From: Alicyclobacillus mali NBRC 102425
GTDB taxonomy: Bacteria > Bacillota > Bacilli > Alicyclobacillales > Alicyclobacillaceae
Assembly: GCF_001570745.1 (NCBI RefSeq)
Contig: NZ_BCSG01000004.1
Coordinates: 62,001-126,000, forward strand
Direction of reading: 5' to 3'
DNA length: 64,000 nucleotides
Part shown: positions 1-8,786 of the stretch, piece by piece
How positions within the stretch are numbered: position 1 is the stretch's first letter
How the letters are laid out: every line of letters starts with the position of its first letter
Notes under the pieces: model-generated
The model's database searches: none
What the model was told of the DNA's origin: nothing
What the model saw: the letters and a program-made list of their open reading frames with translations, nothing else
Program-made: the position numbers and the translations under genes

Positions 1-669
1 CGGGTCCTCGACAAGCTGAAACCTCACCCAAACTTCACCTTTGTGTTCCATCTCGACGGCAAGCGCGAACACCACGACAAGATGGTGGAGCGCAAGGGCG
101 TCTTCGACATCGTGATGAAGGGCATCAAAGCGGCGAAGGAGCGCGGATTCCGCGTCGCAACCAACACCACGCTTTACAAGGGCGCGAGTGCCCAGGATAC
201 GGCAGAGCTCCTGTTGGAGCTCATGGACATGGGCGTCGACAACTGCATCGTGTCGCCGGCGTTCACGTACGAAGAGGTGGATCCGTCGAACAGCGACATT
301 TTTCTGCACCGCAAGGAAGTGCACCAGCTCGTCCAGGACATCATGGCGCGCTGCGGGGATCGCATCCGCTTTTACGACACGCCCATCTACTTCGACTTCC
401 TGCAGGGCAAGCGGGAATTGCGCTGCACGCCGTGGGCAATGCCGAACCGCAACCCGAAGGGCTGGAAAGGCCCCTGCTACCTGTTGACGGATGAGCACTA
501 CGACACGTTCCAGGAGATGATGGAGAAGACCAACTGGGACGAGTTCGGCTACGGCGAGAATCCCCGCTGTGCGAGCTGCATGATGCACTCGGGCTACGAG
601 ATGGCGGCGCTCAAGGCCCTCACGCCGAGCGACACCTGGCGCCTGGTTCGGTGGTTCTTCGCCTCGTGA
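1..669 (+). CDS. hpnH: HpnH, hopanoid radical SAM protein (5'-truncated by window)
   Basis: The gene enters the window already open, so only its last 222 residues are visible and no start can be assigned. They match the C-terminal part of HpnH, the radical SAM enzyme that adds a 5'-deoxyadenosyl group to a C30 hopene to give adenosylhopane, first step of C35 hopanoid side-chain extension. FHLDGKREHHDKM and VDNCIVSPAFTYEE are characteristic of the family. The CxxxCxxC cluster motif lies upstream and cannot be checked. A C-terminal Cys pair (NPRCASCMMHSGYE) is present. Its TGA overlaps the GTG of the following hpnG-like gene, so the two are translationally coupled. Identification is firm; completeness cannot be judged. 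Confidence 0.93.
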   Translation, partial: RVLDKLKPHPNFTFVFHLDGKREHHDKMVERKGVFDIVMKGIKAAKERGFRVATNTTLYKGASAQDTAELLLELMDMGVDNCIVSPAFTYEEVDPSNSDIFLHRKEVHQLVQDIMARCGDRIRFYDTPIYFDFLQGKRELRCTPWAMPNRNPKGWKGPCYLLTDEHYDTFQEMMEKTNWDEFGYGENPRCASCMMHSGYEMAALKALTPSDTWRLVRWFFAS

Positions 670-1292
670 GCCTGCTCGTCGTCACCGCGCTCGGGTTTGA
701 GCGCGCGGCGTTTGACTATCTGGCGCGCCGCCCCGGCTGGCGCGTCGCTTCGACGGGCGTGGGGCCGGTTCGCGCAGCGGATGGGCTCGCGCGGCTCGTC
801 CGGGCGGAGCGACCAGCGCTCATTGTCGGCACAGGGGTGTGCGGCGCGCTTGATGCCGCGCTTCGCCTTGGCGATCTCGTCCTGCCGGCGGAGGCGGTGA
901 CGCCGGACGGCTCCCGCGCGCCGCTTGCCCTCGACGAGCGGCTGTGCGAACTCGCCCGGCGCTTCGCCGATGCCCACGGCGGATCGGCGCAGATCGGCGG
1001 TCGCATCGTGTCGGTCGAGCGCATCGCCTCCACGCCGGCGGACAAGCGCGAACTGGCCCGCCGGTCCGAGGCGTCGGCGGTCGATCAGGAGACGTTCGCG
1101 TGGGCACGCGTGGCCCGCGAGGCGGGCATTCCGTTTGTCGTCGTCCGCGTGGTGCTGGACGAGGCCGGCGAAGCCCTCGCCTCGTGGCGGCCGTCCACGT
1201 GGCGAAGCGCGCTGTGTCTGCCCGCGCGCGCACTCCAGGCGCGCCGCACGCTTCGCGCTTTCGGGAGGGAATGGCCTTGCTGGCGTTCGTGA
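666..1292 (+). CDS. hpnG: HpnG, hopanoid-associated nucleoside phosphorylase
   Basis: This is a 208-residue protein starting at a GTG that overlaps the hpnH stop (GTGA). HpnG belongs to the purine-nucleoside phosphorylase/MTA-SAH nucleosidase fold. In family knowledge it removes adenine from adenosylhopane to give (phospho)ribosylhopane. Visible features are the N-terminal VTALGFERAAF strand, the VGTGVCGALD glycine-rich segment and a late acidic segment near VDQETFAWARVA that fits the nucleoside-binding region. An in-frame start 15 bp upstream exists, but the coupled GTG is the simpler choice. The 3' end overlaps hpnA by 22 bp. Position between hpnH and hpnA supports the assignment over a general MTA nucleosidase. 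Confidence 0.88.
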   Translation: MSLLVVTALGFERAAFDYLARRPGWRVASTGVGPVRAADGLARLVRAERPALIVGTGVCGALDAALRLGDLVLPAEAVTPDGSRAPLALDERLCELARRFADAHGGSAQIGGRIVSVERIASTPADKRELARRSEASAVDQETFAWARVAREAGIPFVVVRVVLDEAGEALASWRPSTWRSALCLPARALQARRTLRAFGREWPCWRS

Positions 1293-2266
1293 CCGGGGGA
1301 TCCGGCTTTGTGGGCTATCACGTCGCCCGGGTGCTGATCGAACACGGCCACCGCGTGCGCGCATTGGTGCGCGATCCCGGCCGCGCCCCGCACCTTCAGG
1401 CGCTCGGCGCGGAGATGATCCAGGGCGATCTCGCCACCGGCGAAGGCTTGCGCGCCGGGATCGACGGCTGCGACGCCGTGTTTCACGTGGCGGCGCACTA
1501 CTCGCTCGATCCGCGCGATGACGCGCTCATGTACGCGGCGAACGTCGAGGGGACGCGCCGCGTGCTCGAGGCGGTCCGCGAGGCGGGTGGCCCGCGGCTC
1601 GTCTACACGAGTTCCACCGCCGCGGTCAAGCTGAGACACGACGGCCAGCCCTCGACCGAAGCGGACGGCTTCAACGATCCCGACCGCGTCGTGAGCACGT
1701 ACAAGCGCACCAAGGTGCTCGCCGAGCGCCTCGTCATGCAGGCGGCCGCGGAGGGGATGGACGTGGTCATCGTCAATCCGTCCACGCCGGTCGGCCCGTA
1801 CGATGTGAAGCCGACGCCGACGGGCCGCATTGTGCTCGATACCATGCTCGGCAGGATGCCTGGCTACGTGGAGACGGGGCTGAACCTTGTGGCGGTCGAG
1901 GACGTGGCCATCGGGCACCTGCTCGCGTATGAGAGGGGACGCGCGGGCGAGCGGTACATTCTCGGCAATCGGAACATGCACTTCGGGGAGTTGGTCCGGC
2001 TCATCGCGGAGATTGCCGGCCGGAAGCCTCCGCGGCTCAGAATCCCATTTTTCGCGGCCATGGCGTATGCCGTGATCGACGAGCGGGTTCTGGCGCCGCT
2101 CATGAAGCGGCCGGCGCGGGCCCCTGTGGCCGGGGTGCGGCTTGCGAGGGAGCCGATGTATTTCGACGCGTCCAAGGCGGTGCGGGAGCTTGGGCTGCCG
2201 CAGTCGCCCGTGGAAGACGCCTTGCTTCGCGCAATTGAATGGTTTCGGAGCGCCAGGATGGCGTGA
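1271..2266 (+). CDS. hpnA: HpnA, hopanoid-associated NAD-dependent sugar epimerase
   Basis: This is a 331-residue extended SDR. The start ATG at 1271 directly follows a GGGAGGGA ribosome site lying inside the end of hpnG. The N-terminal FVTGGSGFVGYHVA segment is the GxxGxxG nucleotide-binding loop. STYKRTK supplies the YxxxK catalytic pair and the LVYTSSTAAV strand carries the catalytic Ser/Thr. HpnA proteins are conserved companions of hopanoid operons and are thought to act on a sugar-derived head group; the exact substrate is not certain for the family. The C-terminal part (REPMYFDASKAVRELGLP) is typical of HpnA and related dihydroflavonol-reductase-like epimerases. Confidence 0.88.
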   Translation: MALLAFVTGGSGFVGYHVARVLIEHGHRVRALVRDPGRAPHLQALGAEMIQGDLATGEGLRAGIDGCDAVFHVAAHYSLDPRDDALMYAANVEGTRRVLEAVREAGGPRLVYTSSTAAVKLRHDGQPSTEADGFNDPDRVVSTYKRTKVLAERLVMQAAAEGMDVVIVNPSTPVGPYDVKPTPTGRIVLDTMLGRMPGYVETGLNLVAVEDVAIGHLLAYERGRAGERYILGNRNMHFGELVRLIAEIAGRKPPRLRIPFFAAMAYAVIDERVLAPLMKRPARAPVAGVRLAREPMYFDASKAVRELGLPQSPVEDALLRAIEWFRSARMA

Positions 2267-2304
2267 CAGGACGGACCATCATCACGGTGAAAGGGGGAGG
2301 TCGG

Positions 2305-4200
2305 ATGGCTGAGCAGTTGGTGGAAGCGCCGGCCTACGCGCGGACGCTGGACCGCGCGGTGGAGTATCTCCTCTCCTGCCAAAAGGACGAAGGCTACTGG
2401 TGGGGGCCGCTTCTGAGCAACGTCACGATGGAAGCGGAGTACGTCCTCTTGTGCCACATTCTCGATCGCGTCCATTGCGATCGCATGGAGAAAATCCGCC
2501 GTTATCTCCTGCACGAACAGCGCGAGGACGGGACATGGGCCTTGTACCCGGGCGGACCGCCGGACCTCGACACGACCATCGAGGCGTATGTGGCGCTCAA
2601 GTATATTGGCATGGCGCCCGACGAAGAGCCGATGCAGAAGGCGCTGCGGTTCATCCAGAGCCAGGGCGGCATCGAGTCGTCGCGCGTCTTCACGCGGATG
2701 TGGCTGGCGCTCGTCGGCGAATATCCGTGGGCGAAGGTGCCCATGGTTCCGCCGGAGATCATGTTGCTCGGCAAGCGCGTGCCGCTCAACATCTACGAGT
2801 TTGGCTCGTGGGCCAGGGCAACGGTTGTGGCGCTCTCCATCGTGATGAGCCGCCAGCCTGTGTTCCCGCTGCCCGAGCATGCGCGCGTGCCCGAGCTGTA
2901 TGAGACCGACGTGCCGCCGCGCCGGCGCGGGGCCAAGGGCGGCGGTGGGCGGATGTTCGACGCGCTCGACGCCGCGCTGCACTGGTATCAGAAGCTGTCC
3001 GTGCACCCGTTCCGCCGCGCCGCCGAGATTCGGGCCCTGGACTGGCTGCTGGAGCGCCAGGCCGGCGACGGCAGCTGGGGCGGGATTCAGCCGCCTTGGT
3101 TTTACGCGCTCATTGCGCTCAAGATCCTCGACATGACGCAGCATCCGGCGTTCATCAAGGGCTGGGAAGGTCTCGAACTGTACGGCGTGGAACTGGATTA
3201 CGGCGGATGGATGTTTCAGGCTTCCATCTCGCCCGTGTGGGACACGGGTCTCGCCGTACTCGCGCTGCGCGCTGCGGGGCTTCCGGCCGATCACGACCGG
3301 TTGGTCAAGGCGGGCGAATGGCTGTTGGACCGGCAGATCACCGTGCCGGGCGATTGGGTGGTGAAGCGCCCGAACCTCAACCCGGGCGGCTTCGCGTTCC
3401 AGTTCGACAACGTGTACTATCCGGACGTGGACGACACGGCCGTCGTCATCTGGGCGCTCAACACGCTGCGACTCCCGGACGAGCGCCGCAGGCGAGACGC
3501 CATGACGAAGGGATTCCGCTGGATTGTCGGCATGCAGAGCTCGAACGGCGGCTGGGGCGCATACGACGTCGACAACACGAGCGATCTCCCGAACCACATC
3601 CCGTTCTGCGACTTCGGCGAAGTGACCGATCCGCCGTCGGAAGACGTCACCGCCCACGTGCTCGAGTGTTTCGGCAGCTTCGGCTACGACGACGCCTGGA
3701 AGGTGATCCAGCGCGCGGTGGCGTACCTCAAGCGGGAGCAGAAGCCGGACGGCAGCTGGTTCGGTCGCTGGGGCGTCAACTACATCTACGGCACGGGCGC
3801 GGTGGTGTCGGCGCTGAAGGCGGTCGGGATCGACATGCGCGAGCCGTACATTCAAAAGGCGCTCGATTGGGTGGAGCAGCATCAGAACCCGGACGGCGGC
3901 TGGGGCGAGGACTGCCGCTCGTACGAGGACCCGGCGTACGCGGGCAAGGGCGCGAGCACCCCATCGCAGACGGCGTGGGCGCTCATGGCGCTCATCGCGG
4001 GCGGCAGGGCGGATTCCGAGGCCGCGCGCCGCGGCGTACAATACCTCGTGGAGACGCAGCGCCCGGACGGCGGCTGGGATGAGCCGTACTACACCGGCAC
4101 GGGCTTCCCGGGGGATTTCTACCTCGGCTACACGATGTACCGTCACGTATTTCCGACGCTCGCGCTCGGCCGCTACAAGCAAGCCATCGAGCGCAGGTGA
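2305..4200 (+). CDS. shc: squalene-hopene cyclase
   Basis: This 631-residue enzyme cyclises squalene to hop-22-ene and hopanol in one step on the cytoplasmic membrane face. The catalytic DxDD motif is visible as DVDD at residues 374-377 (D374, D376, D377), the numbering used for the A. acidocaldarius enzyme. Many QW repeats occur, for example QAGDGSWGG, QSSNGGWGA, QKPDGSWFG, QNPDGGWGE and QRPDGGWDE. The length and most of the sequence agree with my memory of the A. acidocaldarius protein, with scattered substitutions (for example VHCDRM near residue 56), so this is another strain or close relative. ATG 2305 was chosen for the AAGGGGGAGG site at 2291-2300. The gene sits centrally in the hopanoid operon. 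Confidence 0.98.
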   Translation: MAEQLVEAPAYARTLDRAVEYLLSCQKDEGYWWGPLLSNVTMEAEYVLLCHILDRVHCDRMEKIRRYLLHEQREDGTWALYPGGPPDLDTTIEAYVALKYIGMAPDEEPMQKALRFIQSQGGIESSRVFTRMWLALVGEYPWAKVPMVPPEIMLLGKRVPLNIYEFGSWARATVVALSIVMSRQPVFPLPEHARVPELYETDVPPRRRGAKGGGGRMFDALDAALHWYQKLSVHPFRRAAEIRALDWLLERQAGDGSWGGIQPPWFYALIALKILDMTQHPAFIKGWEGLELYGVELDYGGWMFQASISPVWDTGLAVLALRAAGLPADHDRLVKAGEWLLDRQITVPGDWVVKRPNLNPGGFAFQFDNVYYPDVDDTAVVIWALNTLRLPDERRRRDAMTKGFRWIVGMQSSNGGWGAYDVDNTSDLPNHIPFCDFGEVTDPPSEDVTAHVLECFGSFGYDDAWKVIQRAVAYLKREQKPDGSWFGRWGVNYIYGTGAVVSALKAVGIDMREPYIQKALDWVEQHQNPDGGWGEDCRSYEDPAYAGKGASTPSQTAWALMALIAGGRADSEAARRGVQYLVETQRPDGGWDEPYYTGTGFPGDFYLGYTMYRHVFPTLALGRYKQAIERR

Positions 4201-4208
4201 GGGTTGCG

Positions 4209-5084
4209 ATGGGATCTGTGCCAGTCGAACTCCGAGGCGATTTCGAGGTCTGCCGCCGGCTCACGCGAAGCCACTACGAAAACTTCTCGGTGGTGTCGCT
4301 GTTCGTGCCGCGCCATCTTCGTCCGCACTTTTATTCGGTTTATGCCTTTTGTCGCGGCGTGGACGATCTCGGCGACGAATACGCGGGAGACCGCATGGCG
4401 GCCCTCGACGCCTACGAGGAGGAGCTGCGGCGCGCGTTTGCGGGCGAGGCCACCACGCCCGCGTTCCGCGCCCTTCAGTTCACCATCGACACCTGCAACC
4501 TGCCCATGGAGCCGTTTCTCCGCCTCATCGAGGCCAACCGGCGGGATCAGCGCAAGCACACGTACGAGACCTGGGAGGATCTTCGCGACTACTGCCGCTA
4601 TTCGGCCGATCCCGTCGGCCGGCTCGTGCTCGGCATCTTCGGCTGCCTGGACGACGAGCGCGCGCGCCTGTCCGACGCCACGTGCACGGCGCTGCAGGTC
4701 GCCAACCACATGCAGGACATCGATCGCGATCTCGCCCTCGACCGCATCTACGTCCCGCGCGCGGACCTCGAGCAGTTCGGCGCGACGCTGGACGACATTC
4801 GCGCCCGGCGGGCGACGGACGGCGTGCGCCGCTGCATCGCGCTCGAGGTGGATCGCGCCCAGGCGCTGTTCGACGAGGGCCGCAGGCTCGAATCCCTCGT
4901 TCCACCGCGCCTGGCTCGGCAGCTGAAGCTGTATCGCCTGGGCGGTGAGGCCATTCTCGCGGCCATTCGCCGCCAGGACCACAATCCGTTTGCCGGCAGA
5001 CCCGTGGTCTCGGGCAGGCAAAAGCTCCGCATCGCGCTTTCGGTGCTCGCCGGCGGCGCGAATGGTGAAGGAGGGTCGGCATGA
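4209..5084 (+). CDS. hpnC: HpnC, squalene-synthase-like (hydroxysqualene synthase)
   Basis: This 291-residue protein is a trans-isoprenyl diphosphate synthase fold enzyme. In the HpnCDE route HpnC converts presqualene diphosphate to hydroxysqualene. The first Asp-rich motif is GVDDLGDE and the second is NHMQDIDRD. RSHYENFSV near the N-terminus is a hallmark that separates HpnC from HpnD. ATG 4209 is preferred because AGGTGAGGG at 4195-4203 stands just upstream; an in-frame GTG at 4197 overlapping the shc stop is the alternative. The stop overlaps the hpnD start as ATGA. The role comes from family knowledge and the neighbouring hpnD and hpnE. Confidence 0.92.
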   Translation: MGSVPVELRGDFEVCRRLTRSHYENFSVVSLFVPRHLRPHFYSVYAFCRGVDDLGDEYAGDRMAALDAYEEELRRAFAGEATTPAFRALQFTIDTCNLPMEPFLRLIEANRRDQRKHTYETWEDLRDYCRYSADPVGRLVLGIFGCLDDERARLSDATCTALQVANHMQDIDRDLALDRIYVPRADLEQFGATLDDIRARRATDGVRRCIALEVDRAQALFDEGRRLESLVPPRLARQLKLYRLGGEAILAAIRRQDHNPFAGRPVVSGRQKLRIALSVLAGGANGEGGSA

Positions 5085-5950
5085 ATCTGGCTTCAGCCTA
5101 CGAATACTGCGCGCGGCAAACGCGCGAAGCTGGCAGCTCGTTTTACTACGGCATGCGCATGCTGCCGCCCGCCAAGCGCCGCGCCATGTACGCCATCTAC
5201 GCGTGGAGCCGTCTCTGCGACGACGCCGTGGACGATCACACCGGCGCCGACGCCGCCTCCCACCTCGCCACCGCCGAGCGCATCTACCAGGCCGCCTACG
5301 CCGACGACTACCTCGCGTCGTCCCATCCCGTCGTCCTGGCGCTCGGAGACGCCGTGCGGCGCTACGGCATCCCGCAGGAGCCGTTCGCCCATCTCATCCG
5401 CGGCATGCGGGTCGATATGGCGCCTGTGCGCCTCAAGTCCCAGGCCGATCTCGACGCCTACTGCGACGACGTGGCCGGCACCGTCGGACTCATGTGCGTG
5501 CACATCTTCGGCTTTCGCGACCCGCGCGCGCTCGACCTCGCCCGGGACATGGGCCGCGCGCTGCAAATCACCAACATTCTGCGCGATCTCGCCGAAGACC
5601 TCGCGCGCGACCGCGTGTATCTGCCCGAAGAGGAAATGGAGCGGTTCGGCTACTCCCAGGCCGATCTCGCCGCTCGGCGCACGACGCCCGCCTTTTTCGC
5701 CCTCATGCGCGCGCAGGCCGAGCGCGCAAAAGCGTACTACGCGCGCGCCGCGGGGCTGTTCTCGCTCGTGGAGCCCGACAGCCTCCGCTGCCTGAGCATG
5801 CTGTATGTGATGTACCGGCGCCTCTTGGACAAGATTGAGGCGCGCGGCTTTCGGGTCTTCGATGAGCGCATCTCGCTCAGCGGATCGCAGAAATTGAGGC
5901 TGGTGTGGGGGGTCCTATGGAACAAGCGCGCGATCGGATCATCGTCGTAG
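5081..5950 (+). CDS. hpnD: HpnD, presqualene diphosphate synthase
   Basis: This 289-residue paralogue of HpnC condenses two farnesyl diphosphates to presqualene diphosphate, the first step of squalene formation in the HpnCDE pathway. The motifs are RLCDDAVDDH for the first Mg-binding site and NILRDLAEDLARDRVYLP for the second, both intact. The ATG overlaps the hpnC stop as ATGA, with GAAGGAGGG just upstream. The C-terminus ends at a TAG inside the first codons of hpnE, so the three genes form a tightly coupled unit. The sequence also resembles phytoene synthase, but the neighbours hpnC, hpnE and shc decide the call. Confidence 0.93.
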   Translation: MNLASAYEYCARQTREAGSSFYYGMRMLPPAKRRAMYAIYAWSRLCDDAVDDHTGADAASHLATAERIYQAAYADDYLASSHPVVLALGDAVRRYGIPQEPFAHLIRGMRVDMAPVRLKSQADLDAYCDDVAGTVGLMCVHIFGFRDPRALDLARDMGRALQITNILRDLAEDLARDRVYLPEEEMERFGYSQADLAARRTTPAFFALMRAQAERAKAYYARAAGLFSLVEPDSLRCLSMLYVMYRRLLDKIEARGFRVFDERISLSGSQKLRLVWGVLWNKRAIGSSS

Positions 5951-7260
5951 GCGCAGGTTTTGCGGGCGTGAGCGCCGTCCACCACTTGCTTTGCGCCGGT
6001 GTGCCAGGGGAACGTGTCCTGCTCTTGGAGCGCGCGCCGCACGTGGGCGGCCGCGCCTTTTCCTTTGTCGACCGGGAGTCGGGCCACGTGTTGGACAATG
6101 GCCAGCACGTGCTGCTCGGCTGCTGCACGGCCTTCACGCACCTCTTGCATCAATTGACCCGCCAGCCGGGCGTCCGCTTTCAGTCGCTCCTGTCCATCCC
6201 GGTGTACGCCAACGGGCGCTTCTGTTCCATCGAGAGCCGCAGGCTCCCCGGACCGCTTCACCTCGTGCCATCGCTCCTCCGGTACGCGCACGTCTCACTC
6301 GACGGGCGCCTGCGCATCGCTCAGGCCGCGTTCGCCATGCTCGCCGCCCGGCCTGGCGATCTCGACATGCATTCGTTCCGCGCTTTTCTCGAGCGCCACG
6401 GACAGACGGACGAGGTCATCCGCCTCGTCTGGGATCTCGTCGGCACCGCCATCCTGAACGGCCACGCGGACGATATCTCCGCCGGGCTCGCCGTCGAATC
6501 GTTCCAGATAGGCTTTTTGCGCGGCCCCGAGCCGAGCCGGCTCGGCCTCTTCACGCGCCCGCTTGGTGATCTCGCCGCGGAAGCCGTGGCGTCCCTGCAA
6601 GCGCGCGGGGTCGAGGTGCGGCGCGGCCGCGCGGTCGGAATCGTCGCGGACGAAGCCGGCGTGAGGAGCGTGCGGCTGGCGGACGGATCGTCGCTCGACG
6701 CACGTTGCGTCATCCTCGCCGTGCCACACGATCAGGCGCGGTCCGTCCTTCCCGACGGCGCCATCGACCGGGCGGCGTGGTTCGCGCGTGCGCGCTACAG
6801 CCCGATTTTGAACGTGTACCTCGAGTATCCGCACGCCGTCATGGAGTCGGACGTCGCGGCCTCGTTCGCGATGGGCGGCATGTTCGCCTTCAACCGCGGC
6901 CGTCTTCTGGGCGATGCCGAACTCGACGGGCGCCTTTTGTCCATCTCCATTTCGGCCGCGGACGCGTATCGGGCGTGGGACGCGGACGAGATCGCCCGGG
7001 AAGTCGAGGCGGCGGTGGTCGAGATGTTTCCCGCCGCGAGGGAAGTGGGTGCACGCTGGCGCAAGGTGATCTGGCAGCCGAAGGCGACGTTTCTCGCGGA
7101 GCCGGGGCTAGGGCTCAGCCGCCCAGGTGTGCGATCCCGCCTCAGGGGCCTGTACCTCGCTGGCGACTGGGTGGACACGGGATGGCCAGCCTGCCTGGAG
7201 GGGGCCGTTCGCAGTGGAGAAATGGCGGCCGCGGCTGCGCGCGAGGACGGATGGACGTGA
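5917..7260 (+). CDS. hpnE: HpnE, FAD-dependent hydroxysqualene reductase
   Basis: This 447-residue flavoprotein of the amine oxidase/phytoene desaturase family reduces hydroxysqualene to squalene, completing the route that feeds the cyclase. The N-terminal IIVVGAGFAGVSAVH is the FAD dinucleotide-binding loop. LERAPHVGGRAFSF follows as the second FAD segment, and the C-terminal GLYLAGDWVDTGWPACLEG is the conserved FAD-closing motif. ATG 5917 has a G-rich site at 5907-5913. A GTG four codons earlier (5905) with GAGG at 5896-5899 is equally possible, so the N-terminus is uncertain by four residues. The gene overlaps the hpnD 3' end. It is the last clear member of the hopanoid operon. Confidence 0.92.
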   Translation: MEQARDRIIVVGAGFAGVSAVHHLLCAGVPGERVLLLERAPHVGGRAFSFVDRESGHVLDNGQHVLLGCCTAFTHLLHQLTRQPGVRFQSLLSIPVYANGRFCSIESRRLPGPLHLVPSLLRYAHVSLDGRLRIAQAAFAMLAARPGDLDMHSFRAFLERHGQTDEVIRLVWDLVGTAILNGHADDISAGLAVESFQIGFLRGPEPSRLGLFTRPLGDLAAEAVASLQARGVEVRRGRAVGIVADEAGVRSVRLADGSSLDARCVILAVPHDQARSVLPDGAIDRAAWFARARYSPILNVYLEYPHAVMESDVAASFAMGGMFAFNRGRLLGDAELDGRLLSISISAADAYRAWDADEIAREVEAAVVEMFPAAREVGARWRKVIWQPKATFLAEPGLGLSRPGVRSRLRGLYLAGDWVDTGWPACLEGAVRSGEMAAAAAREDGWT

Positions 7261-7358
7261 GGGCGCAGGGCAGGGACCGATGGTGCAGACGCGGGAATCC
7301 GCGCTGTTCAAGCTTTCGATGCGGTTTCAAGGTTGGAGAAGCATACTAAGCGCAGAAA

Positions 7359-7370
7359 AGGTCAAGACCT
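7359..7370. promoter_or_regulatory. short palindrome upstream of the HtrA-like gene
   Basis: AGGTCAAGACCT is a perfect inverted repeat with 5-bp arms and a 2-bp centre, 19 bp before the start of the protease gene. It could be an operator, but 12-bp palindromes also arise by chance. No convincing sigma-A promoter was found in 7261-7389, so the protease may be read partly from the hopanoid operon. Confidence 0.25.
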
Positions 7371-7389
7371 GGATAAAGGGTGATCGTGC

Positions 7390-8697
7390 ATGCGCTTCTA
7401 TCGTCCGCGCTCGGACAGCGGCTTCTTCTACGAACCCGGTGGGACGCTGCGCTGGATTGTGACCGTGGTGGTTTCGGCGCTCGTCGGGGCAGGCGCGACG
7501 CTCGGCGTCGTCGCCGCGACGCGAAACGAAAATCTGTCGCTCAACACGACCAACGGCACCGTGCCGCCTTCTTCGGCCACCAAGCCGATGTCGGTGAACG
7601 TGAACATCAACGACGACATCACACAGGTCGTGAAGAAGGTCGAACCTGACGTCGTGGCCGTGGTGAACTACACCACCACCAGCAACTTCTTCACGCAGCA
7701 GTCGCAGACCCAGGAGTCGGACATCGGCTCGGGCGTCTACTTTTACAAAAGCGGCGACAATGCGTACATTGTCACCAACAACCACGTGGTGCAGGGCGGA
7801 TCGAAAGTGCAAATCGTGCTCATGACGAACAAGCGCGTCAACGCCACGGTGGTGGGCACGGACCCATACACGGACCTCGCGGTCCTGCGCGTGCCCGCGT
7901 CGACGTTCCCGGGCATTCAACCGGCCCAATTCGCGAACTCGGACGACGTCCAGGTTGGTGAGCCCGCGATTGCCATCGGCACGCCGATGGGACTGGACTT
8001 TGCCGACACGGTGACGGCCGGGATCATCAGCGGCGATCAGCGGATGATGCCGGTCGAGGACCCGACGTCGGACGCGGTGCTCGACTATCAGCCTGTCATC
8101 CAGACGGACGCGGCCATCAACCCCGGCAACAGCGGCGGGCCCTTGTTGAATGCGACCGGGCAGGTGGTGGGCATCAACTGTAGCAAGATCGTGGCGCCCA
8201 ACTTCGAGGGCATGGGCTTTGCGATTCCGTCGAACGAAGTGCTGAACATCGCGTTCCAGATCATCAAGACGGGCCACGCGGTGCACCCGGCGCTCGGCAT
8301 CGAAGGCATCGACTTGTCCAGCATCCCGAGCGGTTACCTGCCAAACAACATTCCTGTGGATTACGGCGTGTACATCGAGTCGGTGGATTCGGCGAACGCC
8401 AAGCGCGCAGGCCTGCAGCAGGGCGACGTGATCATCGGCCTCAACGGCAAGACCGTGCAGTCCATCGCGGATCTTCGTACAGAACTGTTCACGCTGAAGC
8501 CCGGTCAGACCGTGCCCATTGTGGTGTACCGCGGGGACAGGAAGCTGACCCTTCAGATCAAGATTGGCGAGGAACAGTCGCCCAACACGACGGAGAGCGG
8601 CAGTTCTTCGAACCAATCGTCGCAGAACCCGTTCAGCTCGGGAGGAGGAAGCATCTTTCCGAATCCGTTCAATTCGACGAACCCGTTTGGGCAATGA
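7390..8697 (+). CDS. HtrA/DegP-type membrane-anchored serine protease with PDZ domain
   Basis: This 435-residue protein degrades or refolds damaged exported proteins outside the membrane. It has a short cytoplasmic N-terminus, one membrane anchor (IVTVVVSALVGAGATLGVVAA), a linker, a trypsin-like protease domain and one PDZ domain from about residue 300 to 390. The catalytic triad is visible: His132 in TNNHVVQGG, Asp162 in YTDLAVLRV and Ser248 in NPGNSGGPLLN. The tail is rich in Ser, Asn and Pro (SSNQSSQNPFSSGG) and probably disordered. Start ATG 7390 follows AAAGGGTGATCGTGC. A strong terminator follows immediately, so the gene ends its transcription unit. The nearest named relatives are Bacillus HtrA/HtrB/YyxA; I cannot say which. 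Confidence 0.95.
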   Translation: MRFYRPRSDSGFFYEPGGTLRWIVTVVVSALVGAGATLGVVAATRNENLSLNTTNGTVPPSSATKPMSVNVNINDDITQVVKKVEPDVVAVVNYTTTSNFFTQQSQTQESDIGSGVYFYKSGDNAYIVTNNHVVQGGSKVQIVLMTNKRVNATVVGTDPYTDLAVLRVPASTFPGIQPAQFANSDDVQVGEPAIAIGTPMGLDFADTVTAGIISGDQRMMPVEDPTSDAVLDYQPVIQTDAAINPGNSGGPLLNATGQVVGINCSKIVAPNFEGMGFAIPSNEVLNIAFQIIKTGHAVHPALGIEGIDLSSIPSGYLPNNIPVDYGVYIESVDSANAKRAGLQQGDVIIGLNGKTVQSIADLRTELFTLKPGQTVPIVVYRGDRKLTLQIKIGEEQSPNTTESGSSSNQSSQNPFSSGGGSIFPNPFNSTNPFGQ

Positions 8698-8708
8698 TGA
8701 TAGGACGT

Positions 8709-8737
8709 GGTCGGGCAGCGCCCGGCCATCTTTTTTT
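8709..8737 (+). terminator. rho-independent terminator after the HtrA-like gene
   Basis: GGTCGGGC and GCCCGGCC form an 8-bp stem (one G:U pair) around an AGC loop, followed by ATC and seven T residues (8731-8737). It separates the protease gene from the germination operon. Confidence 0.9.
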
Positions 8738-8738
8738 G

Positions 8739-8766
8739 GCATGAGATGGTGTTAAATTCCATAATA
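8739..8766 (+). promoter_or_regulatory. possible sigma-G-type (forespore) promoter of the germination operon
   Basis: GCATG at 8739-8743 and CATAATA at 8760-8766 fit the loose sigma-G -35 (GHATR) and -10 (CATNHTA) patterns, with a 16-bp spacer that is slightly short. Germination receptor operons are known sigma-G targets in Bacillus. The -35 begins two bases after the T-run of the preceding terminator. Confidence 0.5.
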
Positions 8767-8786
8767 TATGCTAGGAGGTGATGGAG

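Noticed and set aside
1864-4182. A 772-codon open frame antisense to squalene-hopene cyclase
   Set aside because: High GC with strong third-position bias opens the antisense frame; the product is Arg/His-rich with no recognisable domain, and the sense gene is certain.
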